Shown: piece by piece, positions 15,739-23,365 of the stretch
Numbering within the stretch: the first letter of the stretch is position 1
Layout of the letters: every line of letters begins with the position of its first letter
Assembly (NCBI GenBank): GCA_902790635.1
Contig: CADASN010000006.1
Location: 1 to 64,000, forward strand
DNA: 64,000 nt
Source: an uncultured Bacteroidia bacterium
GTDB lineage: Bacteria; Bacteroidota; Bacteroidia; Bacteroidales; UBA932
Direction of reading: 5' to 3'
Program-made: the position numbers and the translations under genes
Notes under the pieces: model-generated
Database searches by the model: none
Told to the model about the DNA's origin: nothing
The model's input: the letters and a program-made list of their open reading frames with translations, nothing else

Positions 15739-17056
15739 TCTGCGCGGAGGGCTTCTATGGGTCTGACTTGGGCCGCCTTGCGGGCCGGGAACAAGCCGGC
15801 GAAGGTACCGGCGACGATGAGCACGACCGTGGCTCCGATGGCCACGTCGAGCCCCACGGTCGGGTTGACGAGCATCGCGATCTGCTCATCCATCACGGAC
15901 ACGGTGGACTGCCCCACCGTCTTGTCCAGGATCATGCAGGCCACCATCCCGAGCAGCATCCCGACATAGCCGAAGAAGGCCGTGATGCTCACGCTCTCCG
16001 CCAGGATCAGCTTCATGATGCTCCAGGGGCTGGCGCCGATGGCCTTGCGGATACCGAATTCGTGCGTACGCTCCTTGACCGTGATGAGCATGATGTTGCT
16101 CACGCCCACGATACCGCCCAGCAAGGTGAGCAATCCGATGATCCAGAGCGCGGTACTGAGGATCCGGCGGCCTTTGTTCATCTGGAGGTTCTGCGTGAAG
16201 CGGTTCCAGATCCAGATGGCCCGCCGGTCATCCGGTGCGGCGCGGTGCCGCAGGTTGACGGCCGCCCGGTACCGCTCCTCGAAGGCTTCATTGGCCTCTT
16301 CGGAGTCGAGTCCGTGGAAGGTGAAGGTCAGGTCGTCGATCTCCTTGCCCTTGCCGTAGATGATCTTGACGGTCGTGTAGGGCGCGTAGAAGAGGTTGCT
16401 GTCGCTCATGCGGTCGGACTTGGTGATGCCGACCACGCGGAAAGAGAAAGTCCCGATCTTGACATACTTTCCAATCAGCTGACGCACATCCACGGTGATG
16501 CCGTTCGAGGAGCCGAAACCCAGGGTGGCGAAACGGGCGCCCGTGTCCCGGGAGCCGCCGCCCAGCAGGGTCTCGGCCTGGTTTTCCGGCAGGACGACAA
16601 CTTTGCGGTTCTCGCGGATGTCCTTGTCGTTGATGAAGCGGCCGTAGCGGACCTCGATCTTGTCCATCTCCTGCCGGGCAGGATAATTGCCCTCGATGTA
16701 GCCCGCAAAATGTTTCTTTCCGTAGTTGACGGTCACGCTCGTGCCCACGGTAGAGATCACCCGGTCCACGTGGTCGGCGAACAAATCGCTTTCGGTCAGC
16801 GCCACGTCGCCGTCCTCCAGCGCGATACGACGGCCTTCCTTGAGTCCGTCATAGGGCTTGGACGTCCTGCCGCCGCCGATCTGCATGGTATTGGTGGCGA
16901 TGTCCTCGCCGCCCGTCAGGAAAGCGTTCATCAGGCCATTGCCCGCACCCAGCAGGACGATGAGCATGAAGATGCCCCAGGACACCGCAAAGCCCGTGAG
17001 GCAGGTGCGGAGTTTGTTGCGCCGGACGCTCTCCCAGATCTCAGTGAAAACGTCTC

Positions 17057-17060
<4 letters not shown>
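15735..17060 (-). CDS. MacB-type ABC transporter permease (second subunit)
   Basis: 441 residues with the same plan as its neighbour: N-terminal helix (CLTGFAVSWGIFMLIVLLGAG), MacB periplasmic core (about 45-300), and a C-terminal FtsX domain (IIGLLTLLGGIVGVSNIMLITV, HEFGIRKAIGAS, VVLIVAGTFAGLFPARKAAQ). The two permeases are clearly paralogous. Start overlaps the ATPase stop by 4 bases. Probably exports a small molecule or peptide; substrate cannot be read from sequence. Confidence 0.92.
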
Positions 17061-17779
<719 letters not shown>

Positions 17780-17806
17780 ATAGTGTCTTATTGAACTATT
17801 ACACTG

Positions 17807-17814
17807 CAAAGGTA
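17807..17814 (-). promoter_or_regulatory. TAnnTTTG promoter box (TACCTTTG) of the export operon
   Basis: TACCTTTG on the minus strand, 27 nt before the ATPase ATG, with a CTTG-like -33 element about 20 nt upstream (near 17835). It matches the Bacteroidota sigma consensus. Confidence 0.5.
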
Positions 17815-18262
17815 CATATCTTTTTGATTCCTGCAAGTGTTTTTTAAAAACTTTTGCATTTTTCTCCCCCTTTCCGGGATTCGGTAGCACAAATATAGCA
17901 CAGATTTATTGTTTTGCAATAAATTTATGCTGAATTTTAATTAAAATTTATCATTTTCGCACTTATTCGATCACACATCACATACATGAACGTACGAATC
18001 AGACGCGCGAACGCGGCGTTTGTTAATCACAATTAGTATGCCGCTGGACACAGGAAAGTGCCCGTCGGTCCATGACTTGGACCATTATGCACGGGAAGGG
18101 GTGGGATTTGCTCTGCCGGGGGCGCGGGGGACCTGTTTTGCCCTTGGCAGCCAGTAATTTTACCTGCTAGGGGCAGTAGGGGCCTGTTTTGCCCCTGGCA
18201 GCTGTGCTTTTCGTATTGGGCCGAACCGGTTCTCTAACCCTATGGACAGTTTTCACGGGAAC
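17815..18262. other. Intergenic region upstream of the export operon
   Basis: No gene. From 17891 to about 18000 the sequence is AT-rich; then a GC-rich stretch holds a hairpin (GGTCCA at 18068 with TGGACC, nested in CCCGT/ACGGG) and the 94-bp dispersed repeat at 18113. It ends at the inferred left boundary of the integrative element. Confidence 0.5.
18113..18206 (-). repeat. Dispersed 94-bp intergenic repeat, copy 1
   Basis: Read on the minus strand this is about 90% identical to 27111-27204. Each copy contains two tandem units built on CTGCCAGGGGCAAAACAGG separated by CCCCTAGCAGGTAAAAT. The units themselves are partly palindromic (GGGGC / GCCCC). No coding capacity. The two copies are inverted relative to each other and 9 kb apart. 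Confidence 0.85.
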
Positions 18263-18268
18263 AAAAAA

Positions 18269-18290
18269 GACAACTTCAAAGGAAGTTGTC
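18269..18290. terminator. Terminator-like hairpin at the element left end
   Basis: GACAACTTC pairs with GAAGTTGTC around AAAG. It has an A-run on its left and TTTCT on its right, so it could end transcripts in both directions. It adjoins the inferred left core. Confidence 0.55.
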
Positions 18291-18689
18291 TTTCTGTGCA
18301 ATATCCTTGACAATTATCGAACTATTGTTGAGGAGTATTGCAAGGTTGCGGATGTGCTATTATGGGTACTACTTTAGTACATCAGTAATAGGGGCGTAAA
18401 CGCAGAAATCCAAAGGAAATAACCTACGTTGAACGCGTTGAGGTTACCGTTGTAATCCTTATGATGGTAAGCCACCTATACCCTCCACCCGCCACCGCCC
18501 ATGGGGTTTTTCTTCAAGTGTAATCCCCCTCATTTCCTCTCAAAATAGTAACCTTAGTAGGCGTACCCATTGTTCGGAACGAGAAGTTTAACCAAGTTTT
18601 TGACATAAAAAGTTTCTACTACTCTTATTAAACTTACTAAACGTACTATTTATTGTATAGATGGAGCAGGCACGGAAACGCCTGATAAG
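18291..18689. other. Non-coding left part of the element, possible origin region
   Basis: No convincing gene in 400 bases. A short palindrome GTACT-ACTTT-AGTAC at 18366-18380 lies inside a weaker GATGT/ACATC pair, followed by GTTGAACGC repeats near 18430-18450. The region precedes the replication-like gene and could hold an origin or promoter, but no known origin is recognised. Confidence 0.3.
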
Positions 18690-18869
18690 ATGATGAATAA
18701 TTACAAAAGACAATACCGTCAGATAGACGATGAAACCAAAATGAAGATAAGTCAAACAAGCAGAAACAAGCCAAAAAGTGAACAACACAAATTGCACATA
18801 AGCCAAGGCATGGAAGAATATTGGAGAACGGTTCCGAACCGTCCCGATGATAATGATAACGAAGTTTAA
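18690..18869 (+). CDS. Small NUMOD3-like protein
   Basis: 59 residues starting MMNNYKRQYRQIDDETK; a second ATG follows directly. The core DETKMKISQTSRNKPKSEQHK and HISQGMEEYW has the K-IS-x-N-KSEQHK-IS-G pattern of NUMOD3-like DNA-binding motifs found in homing nucleases and in small ORFs beside Bacteroidota mobile genes. It ends in acidic DDNDNEV. It lies 11 bases upstream of the replication-like gene, so the two are probably co-expressed. Function unknown. Confidence 0.55.
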   Translation: MMNNYKRQYRQIDDETKMKISQTSRNKPKSEQHKLHISQGMEEYWRTVPNRPDDNDNEV

Positions 18870-18880
18870 CCCTTAAATTG

Positions 18881-19741
18881 ATGCGATACGATGATGAAGT
18901 TTTAATAGATGAATTGAAGATATGCTATGTAGCAGGTAACGATGAATTAAGCCACCTCGAAGCGGTTGAGGTAGGCGAATATGCTGATATGTTTGGGTAT
19001 CGGCTATATCGAATGGTTAATGACAGGTTCCGCTGCTTTTATGATGTGGTGCAAGATGGCAACCCTGTGGCACAATTGAAATTTGGACATTACACCGACA
19101 GAGACGATGCAACCACCTATGTCTATTACAAAGTCCTCAACCCTATCCTATACGATGCTGCGAAACTACGCAAGGCGTTAGAACTACCAACCAAGATGGG
19201 GATGGTGTTTAACAACTACACGGCTATTGATTTGGCTTATGATAGTCCACAGAACTTGCCTACTTTGATAAAGAAGATGATGCGTGACAAGGACGTTACC
19301 ACCATCATCAATGGCAAAGCCGTGCGTGACAGAAAGAGTGTGTTGGATGGCGTGTTGTTTATGTATTCAAGCACCCTAAACCGCCTCAACAATCCAACGA
19401 TAACCATCAAGCAGAAGAAAGCAGCCAACAACAAGAACGATGGCATCACCGTGCAGGCGTACAATAAGAAAGCCGAGATACTGCAAAGCAGCAAGAAGCA
19501 ATACATATTGGACTATCATGGCAATCCCACGCGTTTATACCGCCTTGAAGTCCGCCTCCATAATCAGGAACTAAAGGACTACTTTGCTACCAATCACATA
19601 ATACCAACCACCGACATCCTATACGATGGTGAACTGTTGAGGGAGTTGTTTTTTCACCACCTTGGGACAGTCATCAGGTTTACTCGTGGACGCACTAAAA
19701 TCCAATGGAAGGAACTACTTGGATGCAATGGCAGGGGATAA
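18881..19741 (+). CDS. Putative replication initiator-like protein of a mobile element
   Basis: 286 residues from MRYDDEVLIDELK; an in-frame TTG one codon earlier was not chosen. No catalytic motif can be named with certainty, but the layout (about 95-160 with FNNYTAIDLAYDS and the basic INGKAVRDRKSVLDGV, then TVQAYNKKAEI and TRLYRLEVRLHNQELKDYF) resembles phage/plasmid rolling-circle initiators of the pII/Rep_trans kind, where a Tyr and acidic ligands lie in strands like YRLEVRL. Its place in a small element with recombinases supports this. It could instead be a different DNA-processing protein. Confidence 0.4.
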   Translation: MRYDDEVLIDELKICYVAGNDELSHLEAVEVGEYADMFGYRLYRMVNDRFRCFYDVVQDGNPVAQLKFGHYTDRDDATTYVYYKVLNPILYDAAKLRKALELPTKMGMVFNNYTAIDLAYDSPQNLPTLIKKMMRDKDVTTIINGKAVRDRKSVLDGVLFMYSSTLNRLNNPTITIKQKKAANNKNDGITVQAYNKKAEILQSSKKQYILDYHGNPTRLYRLEVRLHNQELKDYFATNHIIPTTDILYDGELLRELFFHHLGTVIRFTRGRTKIQWKELLGCNGRG

Positions 19742-19853
19742 TATAACAATCCCCCTCATTACAACATATATTTTATAAGAATCAGATATTTATAAGATGA
19801 AAGAAAGACAATGTATCAAAACTATCATCGTATCAATTTAACATATAAAAAGA

Positions 19854-19884
19854 GGTGATACACCAGTGGATGATGTATCACCTT
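19854..19884. terminator. Bidirectional terminator between convergent genes
   Basis: AGGTGATACA pairs perfectly with TGTATCACCT around an 11-nt loop, with AAAAAG on the left and TTACATTTT on the right. It sits between the convergent replication-like gene and lipoprotein gene. Confidence 0.8.
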
Positions 19885-19895
19885 TACATTTTAAT

Positions 19896-20396
19896 TTAAT
19901 AGTGTACTTGCTGTTGTGGGAACAAGTTTTGGAAACACTTATTGATGGCTTTCTTTATGTCATCCGCTTCTGTTTCTCCCATCCCAGCTGCCGTTGTAGT
20001 TGCAAGCACTTCCATCGTCTTAGCGTCTAAAAATTGGAGAGTAACTTCAGTAGAATATCCCATGATATTGGCGTGCCTTCCGCTTTCCCCATAGGAAATA
20101 ATCATTGTTTCTTCTATTGTATCCTGATTGATTGAAGGGAGGCGAACAAAACCATGCTTCATCATATTGCCAACAATAACATCTGCGGGATTTGCCGTCT
20201 TAGTGGTCTGAGAACCATATACGCCATATTGATTCCCATAAACACCTCCTGAACTCGCGGTGATTGTGGATGCGTCAGTGACATAAAAGAATTTGTACTT
20301 ATCGAATGACGAATTTTGAGTTACCGAAGTATATTTGGAGATTGAGCACCCAGACAGGATACAGATGGAGGTAAGAATAATGACTAATCGTTTCAT
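19896..20396 (-). CDS. Putative lipoprotein
   Basis: 166 residues with a lipobox signal (MKRLVIILTSICILSGCS). The mature part has a Gly/Tyr-rich stretch (SSGGVYGNQYGVYGSQ), then a beta-rich half (TMIISYGESGR, STEVTLQFLDAKTMEVLATTTA) and a short C-terminal helix (ADDIKKAINKCFQNLF). The pattern resembles DUF4136-like or other small Bacteroidota lipoproteins; no function is assigned. AT-rich like the rest of the element, so it is likely cargo. A TATATTTG box lies at 20421-20428 on its strand. Confidence 0.6.
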   Translation of the reverse strand: MKRLVIILTSICILSGCSISKYTSVTQNSSFDKYKFFYVTDASTITASSGGVYGNQYGVYGSQTTKTANPADVIVGNMMKHGFVRLPSINQDTIEETMIISYGESGRHANIMGYSTEVTLQFLDAKTMEVLATTTAAGMGETEADDIKKAINKCFQNLFPQQQVHY

Positions 20397-20420
20397 AACC
20401 GCATTACATTATGTTTGTTA

Positions 20421-20428
20421 CAAATATA
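20421..20428 (-). promoter_or_regulatory. TAnnTTTG promoter box (TATATTTG) of the lipoprotein gene
   Basis: TATATTTG on the minus strand, 24 nt before the lipoprotein ATG. No clear -33 TTTG at the usual distance. Confidence 0.4.
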
Positions 20429-20434
20429 ATAGTT

Positions 20435-21871
20435 TTATGCCAATCCGCCTTTTTCTTTTCGATTACTCCAGCTTGTTTTGAGTTTCCTGCTACGCAGTTC
20501 ATGGGTATCCTCAAACCAATCACATAAATCTAACCAGCCATTCTTTTGCGCAACCTTATATGCACCACTTGCGTGGATTTTGAACTCGGTTCTTGATGTG
20601 TACTTCCTTGCTTCTTCAAGAGTGTTATCAAACATCCACCTCTTATTATGTGCCTGCCGCTTTTTGTTCAGCCACGAATAACTCTTTATCCAGCCATTTT
20701 TATTGGCGATTACATATGCTCTATTAAATTTATTCGCAAACTCCGTCTTGCTCCTGCATTCAGATGCAGCACGGTAGCAGTTATCGTAGTTATCCCAATA
20801 CCCATTTGGCTTTTGCATCTCTTCAAACCATATATAACTATCAAGCCACCCATTGCTTCTTGCAACCTCGTATGCGCCTGAACTCAGTTTTGCAAAATCG
20901 CTTCTCGTTTTATACTTCTTGGCTTCTTGGTAGCAGGTTCTTTTTGACCATTTGTTTTTGAATAACAAACCTATTCCACCAGTTTTTGCTCTATTTAGAA
21001 TGTTCCATCCATCATTGCGGTATAATTCCAAGTAATAACCTTCCTTCTCTGTCCCTTCTTTTAACGTAAGATTATCTTCAAGTATCCTCATTGGCGGTGT
21101 CGGCAATCCATGTTCTTTGGAAAACAATACAACGGCATCAGATTCCGTGAAGATATGTTCAAAATCCCGTTCTTGAATTCTCCGCATTAAAGTTCTACCA
21201 ACATAAACAGAATGGTAATCCTCGAATTCGTAAGCATAAACGCAATCTATTTTGTCATTCGTAAAATCTATCCTATCGTCCTTTAACCAAGTGAACTCGT
21301 CAAGCCATCCTTTGATTCTTGCTTTGCCATATGCGGTTCCGCAGCAATCGTGAAATTCGCCTCTACTTTTGTACTTTTTTGATTCTTCTCTAACGCGTTC
21401 TTTCGTCCAATAGTTAAAAGGATTTTGAGGCGATTCAAACCAAGCATAATCGTCAAGCCATCCATGATTCAAAGCCGCTTGATATGCACCAACATTTCCC
21501 CTTGCAAATCTCAATCTTGTTTTATACTTCTTTGCAATCTCAAAGCATTCTTCATAAGAATAAGGCGAATGTTGCTTAATTGTAAACCAGTAATAATCCT
21601 TTATCCAACCATTTTGTCTCGCTTTACCATATGCGCTTCCATTCCCTTTTTGGAAGTCTGACGAGCATGTGTAGTTCTTGGCTATCTCATATACTTCATC
21701 GTAAGTGTATGGCGCATGTTGCTTCCTTACGAACCATGTGTAATCCTTTATCCAATCAGACTTTCTTGCTACGTTATAAGCACTCCCATTCAACTTCTGC
21801 ATTTCAGTAGAACTTGAACATTGCTTTGCTAGTTCATAGCACTTGTCGTAATCGTAAATCTTCCGAGACAT
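20435..21871 (-). CDS. GIY-YIG nuclease-like protein inside seven repeats
   Basis: 478 residues. Four repeats of about 47 residues (near 1-190) and three more (near 320-465) share the pattern Y-C-E-AKKYKTRSDF-(n)-GAY-VARSNGWLDSYIWF. Between them (about 205-305) is a GIY-YIG-like domain: CVYAYEFEDYHSVYVGRT, followed by the basic RRIQERDFEHIF and a later KEGYYLELYRNDGWNILNRAKTG with the expected E and N. The repeats are of the sort attached to phage homing nucleases and probably bind DNA. A likely free-standing homing or element-maintenance nuclease. AT-rich, and an AGGAGA stretch precedes the start. Confidence 0.7.
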   Translation of the reverse strand: MSRKIYDYDKCYELAKQCSSSTEMQKLNGSAYNVARKSDWIKDYTWFVRKQHAPYTYDEVYEIAKNYTCSSDFQKGNGSAYGKARQNGWIKDYYWFTIKQHSPYSYEECFEIAKKYKTRLRFARGNVGAYQAALNHGWLDDYAWFESPQNPFNYWTKERVREESKKYKSRGEFHDCCGTAYGKARIKGWLDEFTWLKDDRIDFTNDKIDCVYAYEFEDYHSVYVGRTLMRRIQERDFEHIFTESDAVVLFSKEHGLPTPPMRILEDNLTLKEGTEKEGYYLELYRNDGWNILNRAKTGGIGLLFKNKWSKRTCYQEAKKYKTRSDFAKLSSGAYEVARSNGWLDSYIWFEEMQKPNGYWDNYDNCYRAASECRSKTEFANKFNRAYVIANKNGWIKSYSWLNKKRQAHNKRWMFDNTLEEARKYTSRTEFKIHASGAYKVAQKNGWLDLCDWFEDTHELRSRKLKTSWSNRKEKGGLA

Positions 21872-21908
21872 TCTCCTTTTGGATTATATAGGTTATTTAA
21901 CCGTCTTT

Positions 21909-22148
21909 CTAACTCTTTGAAAGGCGTGCGGAAGTAATGATTATGCCTCGCCTGATGACGCATCTCCCGTTGTTAAACGGCTTATCTTCTGTAATGTTGA
22001 GGTTTTTTAAATAGGGGTATCCCACACCTATTTCCTCTTTCGACCAGTGGTCGCAAAGTGCTTTTAAATTTCCATAATAGTAGTGCCTCCCATCCTTTTC
22101 AAGGTGAACGATGGCACGTTCCTGTTTCTTTTTATCTTCCATAACCAT
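21909..22148 (-). CDS. Small conserved protein of Bacteroidota mobile elements
   Basis: 79 residues starting MVMEDKKKQERAIVHLE; an ATG two codons later is equally possible. The pattern AIVHLEKDGRHYYYGNLKALCD, then IGVGYPYLKN and NGRCVIRRGIIITSARL looks like a small folded domain with helix-turn-helix-like spacing. I know similar short proteins next to recombinases in Bacteroidota but no function. It is divergent from the resolvase and could regulate it. Confidence 0.5.
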   Translation of the reverse strand: MVMEDKKKQERAIVHLEKDGRHYYYGNLKALCDHWSKEEIGVGYPYLKNLNITEDKPFNNGRCVIRRGIIITSARLSKS

Positions 22149-22206
22149 CAAAGGTATATCAAATGTTGCTAATTTTCAATAAATGCAATAAATTTTTATC
22201 CAAAAA

Positions 22207-22238
22207 CTTGCATATATTAAATAATAGCATTAAATTTG
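22207..22238 (+). promoter_or_regulatory. Promoter of the resolvase gene
   Basis: CTTG at 22207-22210, a 20-bp spacer and TAAATTTG at 22231-22238 match the Bacteroidota promoter. The leader to the resolvase ATG is about 65 nt. Confidence 0.55.
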
Positions 22239-22309
22239 TATCAAGATAAGAAAGAGACGATAAGGGGTGACAGTTTTTGATAGTTAAAAAACATTAATAT
22301 TAATCATCT

Positions 22310-22939
22310 ATGGATAAGGTTGTGATTTTGGCAAGAGTGTCAACCGACAAGCAGGAATACCAGCGGCAGGTGAACGAACTGACTGACTATTGCAATCGCG
22401 TTGGTTGGGAGGTGGAGGCTACGTTCTGTAACAAGGTGTCAGGTGCGAAGTCCATAGAGGAACGTACCGAGATACAAGAACTCATTGAGTACGTCAAGAC
22501 GCATGAGATTAACCGCGTGGTGTGCCTCGAAATCAGCCGCCTTGGGAGGAATACCCTCGAAGCGTTGAAAGTAATTCAGCACCTCAACGAGAACGGTGTC
22601 AGCCTTTACGTTAAGAATTATAATTTGGAAACCCTCACCGATGGCAAGGTGAACCCCGTTACAAGCCTCATCTGCACCATCCTTTTGGAGATAGCCAGTA
22701 TGGAACGCCTTACCATTAAGGAACATATGACCAGTGGACGCAATCAATACATTGCCAGGTGCCGCAGAGAGGGTATCAAAATGGGGCGTCCTGCCACCTA
22801 TCGCAAGTCCACTGAAGCCTACAGGCAGCAGTATTCCAAGGAAATCAGCCTCCTGAAGAAAGGCATCAGCCTGCGTAATATCAGCGCCATCTGCGGAACG
22901 AGTGTGAACACATTAAGAAGGTTAAAAAACATCATTTAA
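22310..22939 (+). CDS. Serine resolvase/invertase
   Basis: 209 residues. The resolvase domain (1-140) has the nucleophile S11 in LARVSTDKQEYQRQ, then EISRLGRN with the catalytic Arg and a long dimer helix (SLICTILLEIASMERLTIKEHMTSG). The basic GIKMGRPATYRKS linker leads to a C-terminal helix-turn-helix (LLKKGISLRNISAICGTSVNTLRRL). Proteins of this type resolve multimers or invert DNA. It probably serves the element together with the large recombinase downstream. AT-rich leader, no close neighbour on its strand. Confidence 0.92.
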   Translation: MDKVVILARVSTDKQEYQRQVNELTDYCNRVGWEVEATFCNKVSGAKSIEERTEIQELIEYVKTHEINRVVCLEISRLGRNTLEALKVIQHLNENGVSLYVKNYNLETLTDGKVNPVTSLICTILLEIASMERLTIKEHMTSGRNQYIARCRREGIKMGRPATYRKSTEAYRQQYSKEISLLKKGISLRNISAICGTSVNTLRRLKNII

Positions 22940-22961
22940 TAACTAGCAATTATTAAAATAA

Positions 22962-22993
22962 TTTGTTTTTCTCAAAACTTTTGTGTATGTTTG
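22962..22993 (+). promoter_or_regulatory. Promoter upstream of the structured leader and large recombinase
   Basis: TTTG at 22962-22965, a 20-bp spacer and TATGTTTG at 22986-22993 form a near-ideal Bacteroidota promoter. Transcription would begin near 23000, over 220 nt before the first small ORF. Confidence 0.65.
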
Positions 22994-22999
22994 CTCATG

Positions 23000-23205
23000 G
23001 ATACACCCACAGTGGTGTATCTGCCAGTATCTTGGCAAAAATAAGCCGCAAGGCACTCTAAAAATTTTACATCAAAAAATCTTATACCAGTTAAGTGACA
23101 TTAGTCACAAGGGGTGGCGGTATCCCCTGCCGAACCGAAGTCTCCCATTATGCCAAGTGTTGGCGTGGGAGAGGTGAAGATGCCGATATAACCGCAGTGA
23201 TGCGG
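23000..23205 (+). ncRNA. Hairpin-rich leader or structured RNA upstream of the large recombinase
   Basis: Six stems lie in a row just after the promoter: GATACACC/GGTGTATC (23000-23021), TGCCA/TGGCA (23022-23037), TGAC/GTCA near 23096-23107, GGGG/CCCC near 23111-23127, TCTCCCA/TGGGAGA with an inner GCCAA/TTGGC (23141-23172), and CCGCA-GTGA-TGCGG (23192-23205). The region has no open frame. It may be a regulatory leader, an independent RNA or a single-strand origin; I cannot match it to a known class. Confidence 0.5.
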
Positions 23206-23225
23206 ATAGTAATCATAACCCTAAA

Positions 23226-23351
23226 ATGAAAACGGACTATGATGACTTTTTTAAACGTGTCGGTATTACCGATGATGATGAAAAGAAGATAGTGTTAGAT
23301 TTTGTAGAAACACTATTCAATATAACAATTGAAACAATTAATAATGAATAA
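23226..23351 (+). CDS. Small acidic protein preceding the recombinase
   Basis: 41 residues, MKTDYDDFFKRVGITDDDEKK then a hydrophobic/acidic helix VLDFVETLFNITIE. It begins after the structured leader and ends 14 bases before the large recombinase start, so translation may be coupled. Too short to classify; could be a leader peptide or a recombination accessory factor. Confidence 0.4.
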   Translation: MKTDYDDFFKRVGITDDDEKKIVLDFVETLFNITIETINNE

Positions 23352-23365
23352 AATAATTAAAAGCG

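Noticed and set aside
13279-15969. 896-codon plus-strand open frame
   Set aside because: Antisense to the adaptor and permease genes; rich in Asp/His/Gly/Val/Arg with no recognisable domain. A shadow of high-GC codons.
20435-21871. CRISPR array or tandem DNA repeat in the repeat-protein gene
   Set aside because: The repetition is at protein level, with variable spacing and sequence at DNA level; no direct repeats with regular spacers.
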